Below the pieces are notes generated by a model, which saw only the letters and a list, made by a program, of their open reading frames with translations, was not told the origin of the DNA and searched no databases. From contig QUFC01000013.1 of the NCBI GenBank assembly GCA_003478355.1, forward strand, positions 24,689-88,688: a stretch of DNA of 64,000 bases, read 5' to 3'. The DNA is from Lachnospiraceae bacterium AM48-27BH. Its GTDB lineage: Bacteria; Bacillota; Clostridia; Lachnospirales; Lachnospiraceae. The position numbers and the translations under genes are program-made. This document shows, piece after piece, positions 57,191 to 64,000 of the stretch (positions within the stretch are counted from its first letter, which is position 1; every line of letters starts with the position of its first letter).

Positions 57191-57649
57191 ATGAATGAGA
57201 AACATTATGCTCAGGTTTTAATTGATGGAAAGATCTATACGCTGGGAGGCGCAGAGGAAGCGCAGTATTTACAGAAAGTTGCCAGCTATATTAATGATAA
57301 AACAGCCCAGTTGAAGGCGAAGGATGGCTTTAGTAAGCAGAGCCAGGAGTATCAGTCTGTGATGATCCAGTTAAATATAGCAGATGATTATTTTAAGGCG
57401 GCAGAGCAGGCAAGAGAAAGTCAGAAGCAGCGTGATGACATGGAAAAGGAAAGCTATAGCTTGAAGCATGATCTGGTAACGATGCAGATGAAGCTGGAGA
57501 ACCTGGAGCGGAAGCTTCAGGAGGCAGAACAGAAGCAGAAGCAGGCAGAGGAAGAGTTGCTGAAGATCAAGGCAGTTCAGACAGCTTCCGCGGCCTCTGC
57601 CCATGGAAATAATCAGAACTTTTTTTCAGGAAATAATGGCCATAGGTAA
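57191..57649 (+). CDS. zapA: Cell division protein ZapA
   Basis: ZapA binds and bundles FtsZ at the division ring. The 152-residue protein has an N-terminal ZapA domain (about 5-70; VLIDGKIYTLGGAEEAQYLQ, then KVASYINDKTAQLK). A long coiled coil (about 70-130, rich in Gln, Lys and Glu) and a Gly/Asn tail follow. The stop codon TAA (57647-57649) lies within the 5' end of a dispersed repeat copy, so the final codons were probably set by that insertion. It sits in the ruvAB - U32 - SEDS - PBP cluster. Confidence 0.9.
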   Translation: MNEKHYAQVLIDGKIYTLGGAEEAQYLQKVASYINDKTAQLKAKDGFSKQSQEYQSVMIQLNIADDYFKAAEQARESQKQRDDMEKESYSLKHDLVTMQMKLENLERKLQEAEQKQKQAEEELLKIKAVQTASAASAHGNNQNFFSGNNGHR

Positions 57650-57697
57650 CGATTCAGCAGGTCTGCGCACATGCTGCGCTGACCGTAAGAACACATA
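57646..57697 (+). repeat. Dispersed structured element, truncated copy C (52 nt) overlapping the zapA stop
   Basis: GTAACGATTCAGCA at 57646-57659 is followed by the same GGTC...GACC hairpin (57660-57684) and GTAAGAACACATA as in the 133-nt copies. One base in the 52 is changed. The second hairpin and 3' arm are missing. The element begins with the G of the last zapA codon and provides its TAA stop. Confidence 0.8.
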
Positions 57698-57767
57698 AGT
57701 CTGACTGCATCTTGTGCTGATTGCTCAGACGTATATGGACCCTTGAGAGATATTGGAGGAAATGATC

Positions 57768-59957
57768 ATGAAACAAAGACAGGTGGAAGTGCTTGCTCCG
57801 GCTGGTTCTTTTGAAAGCATGAAAGCGGCCATTGCTGCTGGCGCAGACGCGGTTTATATCGGTGGCAGCCAGTTTGGGGCCAGAGCGTATGCGGATAACC
57901 TGGATGAGGATCATATGCTGGAGGCAATCAACTACGCCCATCTTCATGGTGCGTCTCTGTATATGACAGTCAATACATTAGTAAAGGAAAAGGAGTTGGA
58001 CAGTCTTTTTGACTACCTAAATCCTTATTACATGGCAGGACTGGATGCGGTGATTGTTCAGGATATGGGTGTGTTTACCTATATCCGGGAACATTTTCCA
58101 GATCTGGATATTCATGCCAGTACCCAGATGACCATTACTGGGGCGGAAGGTGCCTCTCTTCTTAAAAAGATGGGAGCCAGCCGTGTGGTAACGGCCAGAG
58201 AACTGTCTCTGGAGGAGATCGCTCGGATTCATAGAGAAGTCGGTGTGGAGATCGAGAGCTTTGTCCATGGCGCTTTATGCTACTGTTATTCCGGTCAGTG
58301 CCTGCTCAGCAGTCTGATCGGTGGACGAAGCGGCAACCGTGGACGTTGCGCCCAGCCATGTCGTCTTCCTTATGATGTGAGAAAAGATGGTCATTCCTGT
58401 CAGCCAAGAGATGAACGTTATGTGATGAGTTTAAAAGATCTGTGTGTTCTGGATATTCTTCCGGATATTTTAGAGGCAGGCGTTTATTCTTTAAAGATTG
58501 AGGGACGTATGAAGAGTCCGCGCTATACGGCAGGTGTTGTCAGTATTTACCGGAAGTATGTGGACCGGTATCTGAAGAGCGGACGAAAGGGATATCACGT
58601 AGACCCGAGAGATAAAAAGATCCTTTTGGATCTGTTTGACCGTGGTGGCTTTACCGATGGCTATTATGTGCAGCATAATGGACGGGATATGGTTGCTTTA
58701 AAGGAAAAGCCAGCGTTCCGCCAGGGAAACCAGGAATTGTTTGAGTATCTGGATGCAGCCTATGTCAATGCGGAATTAAAAGAACCCGTGACAGGCAGTC
58801 TGGTGGTAGAAGAAGGAAAACCGGTGTCCCTGGTTCTTTCCTGTATCGATCCGGATGGAGAGAACGTGACTGTACAGACAGAGGGTACTGTGGTTATGAC
58901 TGCTCAGAATCAGCCGATGACAGAAGATAAGTTAAGAAAGCAGATCCAGAAGACAGGCAATACGCCATTTCAGTTTACGGACCTTACCATTTCCACTGTT
59001 GGGAATGTTTTCCTCCCTGTTCAGGCATTGAATGAACTGCGAAGAACATCGTTGGAAAAATTAGAACGGGAATTATTGGGAAAATATAGAAGAGAGAGCG
59101 GAAAGCGAGAGACCGATGATCGTTCTGAAAAGAAAACTCCCAAAGAGATGGAATTGCATGTCCTGTTGGATACTCCAGATGGTTTTGATACGGTTCTTGA
59201 ACTGGAATCGGTAAGAGAACTTCAGCTGGAAGCAGATGGTTTTGAACCAGACCAGTGGAGTGCGTATGCTTTCTCTTGTCATGAAGCGGGGAAACGATGT
59301 GTTCTGGCGCTTCCAGTGATTTTCCGTACAGAGGCGATCCGGTTCTTTGAGAAAAACTGGCAGTATCTGACAGAGGCTGGATTTGACGGACTTCTGGTTC
59401 GTTCCATGGAAGAAATCGTGTATGTAAAGAAAAAGGGATTTTCAATCCCATTATTTGGAGACCATAATCTTTATGTATTTAACCAGACAGCCAAGGAAAC
59501 CTATGATCAGATGGGACTTACCCGTCAGACGCTTCCATTAGAGTTAAATAGCCAGGAATTAGAACAGCTTGGATGCCAGGGCATGGAGCTGGTGGTCTAT
59601 GGATATCTTCCAGTGATGACTTCTGCACAATGTATACAGAAAACCACCGACCGTTGTACGCATCGTCCCGGACTTTTACGGATGCGTGACCGAACTGGCA
59701 AAGATCTGCCGGTGAAGAATCGTTGTACCTTCTGTTATAATACCATTTATAATCCGAGTCCCCTCTCTCTTTTAGGACAGGAACATCTGATCCACAGACT
59801 GGCTCCGGATGCGATCCGGCTTCAGTTTACCTGGGAGACGAAAGAACAGATCCGGCAGATTGTTCAGGCCTACAGGGCTGTGTTCCTGGAAGGGGAAACA
59901 GGACAGATTCCATTTACAGACATAACCAGAGGACATTTCAAACGTGGAGTAGAATAA
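57768..59957 (+). CDS. U32-family peptidase / RlhA-like protein with C-terminal DUF3656-type region
   Basis: This 729-residue protein starts at ATG 57768, seven bases after GGAGGA. The N-terminal U32 domain has EVLAPAGSFESMKAAIAAGA, HASTQMTI and VHGALCYCYSGQCLLSS, then NRGRCAQPCRLPY. These cysteines form the Fe-S-type cluster of the family. Members include the tRNA hydroxylase TrhP and the 23S rRNA hydroxylase RlhA, so an RNA modification role is more likely than proteolysis. The C-terminal half has further Cys residues (NRCTFCYN). It stands 2 bp before the SEDS gene. Confidence 0.87.
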   Translation: MKQRQVEVLAPAGSFESMKAAIAAGADAVYIGGSQFGARAYADNLDEDHMLEAINYAHLHGASLYMTVNTLVKEKELDSLFDYLNPYYMAGLDAVIVQDMGVFTYIREHFPDLDIHASTQMTITGAEGASLLKKMGASRVVTARELSLEEIARIHREVGVEIESFVHGALCYCYSGQCLLSSLIGGRSGNRGRCAQPCRLPYDVRKDGHSCQPRDERYVMSLKDLCVLDILPDILEAGVYSLKIEGRMKSPRYTAGVVSIYRKYVDRYLKSGRKGYHVDPRDKKILLDLFDRGGFTDGYYVQHNGRDMVALKEKPAFRQGNQELFEYLDAAYVNAELKEPVTGSLVVEEGKPVSLVLSCIDPDGENVTVQTEGTVVMTAQNQPMTEDKLRKQIQKTGNTPFQFTDLTISTVGNVFLPVQALNELRRTSLEKLERELLGKYRRESGKRETDDRSEKKTPKEMELHVLLDTPDGFDTVLELESVRELQLEADGFEPDQWSAYAFSCHEAGKRCVLALPVIFRTEAIRFFEKNWQYLTEAGFDGLLVRSMEEIVYVKKKGFSIPLFGDHNLYVFNQTAKETYDQMGLTRQTLPLELNSQELEQLGCQGMELVVYGYLPVMTSAQCIQKTTDRCTHRPGLLRMRDRTGKDLPVKNRCTFCYNTIYNPSPLSLLGQEHLIHRLAPDAIRLQFTWETKEQIRQIVQAYRAVFLEGETGQIPFTDITRGHFKRGVE

Positions 59958-59958
59958 C

Positions 59959-61281
59959 ATGACCAACCTTATAACTGATGTGGCCAGATATGTGATGATC
60001 TTTCTGATCGCTTTTTACACGTATCTGAATTTCCGGTATTTCAGTCTGGATGAGGAACGGCAGAACCGCTTGTGTGGAAGACAGAACCGGATCATGGTGC
60101 TGATCCAGATCCTTGCTTATGGCGTGATGTATCTAAGGACGGAAGATATCAGATTACCGCTGTTTGCGGCAGTGCAAATTGTGTTTTTTGTGGCATATAT
60201 CCTGCTGTATCGTGTTTTTTATCCGTATGTTTCCAGGATTCTGGTAAATAACGTATGCATTTTTTTGAGTATCGGGCTCTTTATGCTTTCCCGTTTATCC
60301 TTTGAGAAAGCAGAACGGCAGTTCGTGATCGTGGTGGTTTCGGCGGTGTTCACCTGGATTATTCCGTTTATTATGGACCGGGTATGGCAGTTAGTAAAGA
60401 TTCCGTGGGTTTATGGAATTCTTGGACTGGTTCTCCTGGGAGTGGTCTGTCTGGTAGGTAATACCAGCTTTGGTGCCCAGCTATCTATTGAGATTGCCGG
60501 CGTGACGATGCAGCCATCGGAGTTTGTAAAGCTTAGCTTCGTATTCTTTGCAGCTTCCATGCTTTATCAGTCTACGGAGTGGAAACAGGTGGTAAAGGTA
60601 ACCGTGATGGCGGCGCTGCATGTGCTGATCCTGGTGCTTTCAAAGGATTTGGGAAGCGCGTTTATCTTCTTTGTTACTTATCTGTTCATGCTGTTTGTGG
60701 CCACATCGAACTGGCTGTATCTGACAGCAGGTTCCCTCAGCGGTTGTCTGGCTGGCGTGGCGGCTTATGGACTGTTCCAGCATGTCCGGGTCCGGGTGAT
60801 GGCATGGAGAGATCCATGGTCAGATATTGAAAATAAAGGGTACCAGGTGGCCCAGTCTTTATTTGCCATTGGAACTGGAAGCTGGTTTGGTATGGGACTT
60901 TACCAGGGAATGCCGAAAAAGATTCCGGTAGTGGAAAAGGATTTTATTTTTGCAGCAATCTCAGAAGAAATGGGGGCTGTATTTGCCCTGTGCCTGTTAT
61001 TGATCTGTTTAGGCTGCTTTTTACAGTTTATGATGATGGCGTGTAAGATGCAGGCGCTTTTTTATAAGCTGATCGCTTTTGGCTTTGGAATGCTTTATAT
61101 CACTCAGGTATTTCTCGCTGTGGGTGGAGCAATCAAATTCATTCCCTCCACAGGAGTGACACTTCCATTAGTCAGCTACGGTGGAAGTTCTGTTTTAAGT
61201 ACCTTTATGATGTTTGGCGTGATGCAGGGACTTTATATTCTGAAACGAAGTGAAGAGGAGGAAGACGGGTATGACAGCTAA
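59959..61281 (+). CDS. SEDS-family peptidoglycan glycosyltransferase (FtsW/RodA/SpoVE type)
   Basis: This 440-residue membrane protein has about ten membrane segments. Family motifs include VTMQPSEFVKLSFVFFAASM, LSKDLGSAFIFF, GIGTGSWFGMG-like AIGTGSWFGMGLYQG, DFIFAAISEEMG and PLVSYGGSSVLSTF. SEDS proteins polymerise lipid II glycan chains with a partner PBP. The gene overlaps the PBP gene by 11 bases, so they form a pair. FtsW, RodA and SpoVE cannot be separated from sequence alone. Its N-terminal region is longer than in RodA. Confidence 0.93.
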   Translation: MTNLITDVARYVMIFLIAFYTYLNFRYFSLDEERQNRLCGRQNRIMVLIQILAYGVMYLRTEDIRLPLFAAVQIVFFVAYILLYRVFYPYVSRILVNNVCIFLSIGLFMLSRLSFEKAERQFVIVVVSAVFTWIIPFIMDRVWQLVKIPWVYGILGLVLLGVVCLVGNTSFGAQLSIEIAGVTMQPSEFVKLSFVFFAASMLYQSTEWKQVVKVTVMAALHVLILVLSKDLGSAFIFFVTYLFMLFVATSNWLYLTAGSLSGCLAGVAAYGLFQHVRVRVMAWRDPWSDIENKGYQVAQSLFAIGTGSWFGMGLYQGMPKKIPVVEKDFIFAAISEEMGAVFALCLLLICLGCFLQFMMMACKMQALFYKLIAFGFGMLYITQVFLAVGGAIKFIPSTGVTLPLVSYGGSSVLSTFMMFGVMQGLYILKRSEEEEDGYDS

Positions 61282-62716
61282 AAAGAAGAAAAAGACCCTT
61301 TCCCCTTCTGAAAAATCCAATCGGGAGATCCTTCGTTTTACTTATGTGATTGTATTTTTATTTCTCTGTATGATCGGGTATGAGGGCTTTTTCCTTTCAC
61401 AGAAACGGGATGAGATCATCAATAATACCTATAACTCCCGTCTGGACAGTTTTGCAGACCGGGTGATCCGGGGCGATATATTAAGCAGTGATGGTCAGGT
61501 TTTGGCCCAGACGCAGCAGCAGGAAGACGGAACAGAACTTCGCAGTTATCCGTATGGAGATTTATTTGCCCATGTGATAGGCTATTCGTCCATGGGAAAG
61601 ACGGGATTAGAGGCCCAGGGCAATTTCTATATGCTTTCTTCCCATATCAATCTGATGGAACAGGTGATGCGGGAGTTCTCTGGACAGAAGAATCCGGGAG
61701 ACGATCTGTATACAACGCTTGATCTGGAGCTTCAGAAAACTGCCAGTGATGCGTTGGGAGACCGGAAAGGTGCGGTGGTGGTCATGGAGCCGGATACGGG
61801 ACGGATCTTGGCGATGGTTTCCAAACCAGCGTATGATCCGAATCAGGTGCAGAACCAGTGGGATTCCCTGCGGACAGATTCAGAGTCCAGGCTTTTAAAC
61901 CGGGCAACGCAGGGGGTGTATCCACCTGGATCTACTTTTAAGATCATTACCCTTTTGGAGTTTATGCGGGAATATCCAGAAGAATACCGGAATTTTCATT
62001 ATGATTGTAACGGAGTGTTGGAACAGGGAGATTATACCATTCAGTGTTACCATAAGACGGCTCATGGCAGCCAGAATCTGGAGGAGGCATTTGCCAACTC
62101 CTGTAACGGCGCTTTTGCTGCCATAGGAATGATGCTGGATCAGAAAAAGCTGTCTGGAACAACCAGGGAACTGCTATATGACCAGAACCTTCCGGTTCCG
62201 TTATCCTACAGTAAAAGTGTATTTACAGAAGCAGCACAGGATGATACCTGGCAGATCCTTCTGACAGCCATTGGGCAGGGGAAAACCCAGATTACGCCGA
62301 TGCACAGCGCCATGATCACGGCAGCCATTGCCAATGGTGGAACGTTGATGAAACCGTATTTGATGGATCATGTGGTAAATGCGGCAGGTGAGACGGTAAA
62401 AGCCTTTACGCCGGAGGCATATGGGAATCTGATGACAGCATCAGAGGCAGAGGCTCTCGGAACTATGATGAGAGCTGTTGTGACAGAAGGAACCGGTTCA
62501 AAATTAAAAAATGATCAGTATACGGTTGCTGGAAAGACTGGATCAGCGGAATTTGAGACAGGGAAAGAAACCCATGCCTGGTTCACCGGGTATGCACCTG
62601 CGGAGAATCCCCAGCTGGCAGTCAGCGTGATCGTAGAAGAAGGAGGTTCTGGAGGTGCTGCAGCGGCACCGATTGCCAGGGCAGTGTTTGATAACTGGTT
62701 TTCAAGAAATAAATAA
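61271..62716 (+). CDS. Penicillin-binding protein (class B transpeptidase, PbpA-like)
   Basis: This 481-residue transpeptidase is the partner of the preceding SEDS glycosyltransferase. The ATG at 61271 follows AGGAGG by nine bases. It has a lysine-rich N-terminus, one membrane segment (about 24-44) and a short pedestal with NTYNSRLDSFADRVIRGDIL. The active-site motifs are SxxK (YPPGSTFKII), SxN (NSCNGAF) and KTG (VAGKTGSAEF). It cross-links peptidoglycan outside the membrane. The length is that of small PbpA-type class B PBPs of actinobacteria and clostridia. Confidence 0.93.
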   Translation: MTAKKKKKTLSPSEKSNREILRFTYVIVFLFLCMIGYEGFFLSQKRDEIINNTYNSRLDSFADRVIRGDILSSDGQVLAQTQQQEDGTELRSYPYGDLFAHVIGYSSMGKTGLEAQGNFYMLSSHINLMEQVMREFSGQKNPGDDLYTTLDLELQKTASDALGDRKGAVVVMEPDTGRILAMVSKPAYDPNQVQNQWDSLRTDSESRLLNRATQGVYPPGSTFKIITLLEFMREYPEEYRNFHYDCNGVLEQGDYTIQCYHKTAHGSQNLEEAFANSCNGAFAAIGMMLDQKKLSGTTRELLYDQNLPVPLSYSKSVFTEAAQDDTWQILLTAIGQGKTQITPMHSAMITAAIANGGTLMKPYLMDHVVNAAGETVKAFTPEAYGNLMTASEAEALGTMMRAVVTEGTGSKLKNDQYTVAGKTGSAEFETGKETHAWFTGYAPAENPQLAVSVIVEEGGSGGAAAAPIARAVFDNWFSRNK

Positions 62717-62735
62717 AGGAGTGTGAAAAAGGGTC

Positions 62736-63518
62736 GTGTTTAAGGCAAGAGAGTACAAACGGGTAGAAAGCCTGGAAGAAGCGTATGAGCTGAACCAGAA
62801 GAAAAGCAATAAAATTGTCGGCGGTATGATGTGGTTAAAGATGTCTTCTTTTCAGAAGGGAACCATCATTGATCTGTCTGGTCTCGGTCTGAATCAGATT
62901 GAGGAGACGGAAAATGAATTCCAGATCGGATGCATGTGTACCTTAAGACAGTTGGAAACGAATACTGATCTGAATCGGTATTTTGATGGACTTATGAGAG
63001 AGATGGTACGTCACATTGTAGGAGTGCAGTTTCGTAATGGCGCAACAGTCGGTGGCAGTCTGTATGGAAGATATGGTTTTTCTGATGTCCTGACGGCACT
63101 TCTGGTTCTGGATACGGAAGTGGAGCTTTATAAGGCAGGAAGGATATCCCTGACAGAATATGCGAATATGCCTTATGATAACGACATCCTGGTGCGAATC
63201 ATCATTAAGAAGGATGGAAGAAAGGCTGCTTATGTGACTCAGAGACGGACAGAGACGGATTTTCCACTGATCACTGTGGCAGCAGCAAAGAAGGATGATA
63301 CCTGGTATACGGCAGTTGGTGCAAGACCAGCCAGAGCATCTCTTGTGACAGAGGCAGATCAGGGATCAGCAGAGGAACTGGCAGAGAAAATCGCAGATCA
63401 GTATCGTTATGGAACCAATCTGCGTGGAAGTGCGGAATACCGGAAAGCACTGGCACAGATCTATATCCGCCGCCTGGTGGATGAGATCCGGACAAAAGAA
63501 GAAGGAGGACTGCAGTGA
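62736..63518 (+). CDS. Molybdenum hydroxylase FAD-binding subunit (XdhB/CoxM-like)
   Basis: This 260-residue subunit passes electrons from the iron-sulfur clusters to FAD in a xanthine-dehydrogenase-type enzyme. The start is GTG at 62736 (MFKAREYKRVESLEEAYELN) with an A/G-rich region upstream. FAD-binding motifs VGGMMWLKM and GATVGGSLYGRYGFSD are seen; the latter replaces the usual GGNI(A/C) with GGSLY. It overlaps the next gene by one base. The order FAD, 2Fe-2S, Mo subunit is common in clostridia. The substrate (purine, nicotinate or other) is unknown. Confidence 0.9.
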   Translation: MFKAREYKRVESLEEAYELNQKKSNKIVGGMMWLKMSSFQKGTIIDLSGLGLNQIEETENEFQIGCMCTLRQLETNTDLNRYFDGLMREMVRHIVGVQFRNGATVGGSLYGRYGFSDVLTALLVLDTEVELYKAGRISLTEYANMPYDNDILVRIIIKKDGRKAAYVTQRRTETDFPLITVAAAKKDDTWYTAVGARPARASLVTEADQGSAEELAEKIADQYRYGTNLRGSAEYRKALAQIYIRRLVDEIRTKEEGGLQ

Positions 63519-63976
63519 TGGAGATTCAGTTTTTTTTAAATGGACAATCTGTAAAGACAGAGATCCAGGCAGATACTCTGCTTCTGGATCTGGTGCGGGC
63601 ACATGGATGTTACAGTGTCAAACGTGGCTGTGAGACGACTAACTGTGGCCTTTGCACCGTATGGATGGAAGGAAAACCAGTGCTTTCCTGCTCTGTCTTA
63701 GCGGCAAGAGCGGCCGGACAGCATATCACGACCTTAGAAGGACTTCAAAAAGAGGCAGAGGAATTTGGTCGTTTTCTGGCAGGCGAAGGTGCGGAACAGT
63801 GTGGTTTCTGCAGTCCGGGATTTATTATGAATGTGCTTGCCATGGAACGGGAGCTTGTGGACCCTTCTGAGGCTGAAATCCGGGAGTACTTAGAGGGTAA
63901 TTTATGTCGTTGCACAGGTTATATGGGACAGCTCCGGGCGGTTCATAAGTATCTGCATAGAAAGGAGACCAGATAA
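63518..63976 (+). CDS. Molybdenum hydroxylase [2Fe-2S] subunit (XdhC/CoxS-like)
   Basis: This 152-residue iron-sulfur subunit has the plant-type ferredoxin cluster site CETTNCGLC plus a later Cys (about residues 41-61). The second [2Fe-2S] site is CGFCSPGF with CRCTGY near the C-terminus, the standard pair of this family. The ATG at 63518 shares a base with the upstream stop and follows AAGGAGG; the GTG three bases earlier is an alternative. The large molybdopterin subunit follows at 63977. Confidence 0.95.
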   Translation: MEIQFFLNGQSVKTEIQADTLLLDLVRAHGCYSVKRGCETTNCGLCTVWMEGKPVLSCSVLAARAAGQHITTLEGLQKEAEEFGRFLAGEGAEQCGFCSPGFIMNVLAMERELVDPSEAEIREYLEGNLCRCTGYMGQLRAVHKYLHRKETR

Positions 63977-64000
63977 ATGGAAGTGAAATTTCACGCAGTC
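63977..64000 (+). CDS. Start of the next gene, probably molybdenum hydroxylase large subunit (cut by window)
   Basis: Only eight codons (MEVKFHAV) are visible. AAAGGAG at 63961-63967 and the position right after the FAD and [2Fe-2S] subunits point to the molybdopterin-binding subunit. Identity is by context alone. Confidence 0.5.

Overview
The window looks like chromosome of a gut Firmicute, most likely a Lachnospiraceae-type clostridium. The evidence is strong AGGAGG-type ribosome sites, TTGACA/TATAAT promoters, moderate G+C, and typical gene content: a citX-citG fusion, a brockii-type secondary alcohol dehydrogenase, class B sortase, a Cna-B adhesin, C11 protease, GH28 enzymes, AsnA, and ruvAB-zapA-U32-ftsW-pbp. 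The genus cannot be fixed from the sequence alone. No rRNA, tRNA, CRISPR array, transposase or phage gene was seen.

Layout. 1-2.6 kb: 3'-truncated citXG (minus) and a MerR-methyltransferase fusion. 2.8-5.6 kb: rfbA-rfbB-rfbD for dTDP-sugar synthesis, preceded by a MerR-style promoter with a 19-bp spacer. 5.6-7.2 kb: NitT/TauT-type ABC permease and ATPase. 7.6-9.6 kb: an SSB-like double OB-fold protein and L-lactate dehydrogenase. 9.7-22.7 kb: a peptide-utilisation locus with a LysR regulator diverging from an oligopeptide ABC transporter, then a serine hydrolase, two tandem S9 peptidases and a metal amidohydrolase. 22.6-26.3 kb (minus): CobW-type GTPase, alcohol dehydrogenase, deoC and a GntR regulator. 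26.4-40.7 kb: a surface locus with a membrane-anchored C11 (clostripain) protease, sortase B and one giant adhesin of about 3,900 residues with some 21 Cna-B-like modules and an IPKTG anchor. 40.8-53.1 kb: two GH28 enzymes, an AGCS symporter, cutC, a transglutaminase-like protein, nitroreductase, asnA, a cytidylate-kinase-like protein and an SH3/NlpC-P60 wall hydrolase. 53.2-62.7 kb: tcdA, a YprB-like nuclease diverging from ruvAB, zapA, a U32 protein, a SEDS protein and a penicillin-binding protein. 62.7-64 kb: start of a molybdenum-hydroxylase operon.

Three cross-cutting observations stand out. First, a family of dispersed, highly structured elements (about 30-133 nt, GTAACGATTCAG...TGAATAGTTAC ends around a GGTC/GCGCA hairpin) recurs at least six times between genes and once supplies the zapA stop codon. 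A second hairpin-repeat family occurs twice, and a 218-bp MITE-like element once. Second, ten frameshifts, most fitting loss of a single base, break eight otherwise healthy genes (rfbB, three transporter genes, the adhesin three times, transglutaminase, NlpC/P60, one GH28). This looks more like indel error in the assembly than gene decay, and I annotate these genes as reconstructed. Third, the C11 protease / sortase B / giant adhesin trio is the best candidate for a little-described functional unit.
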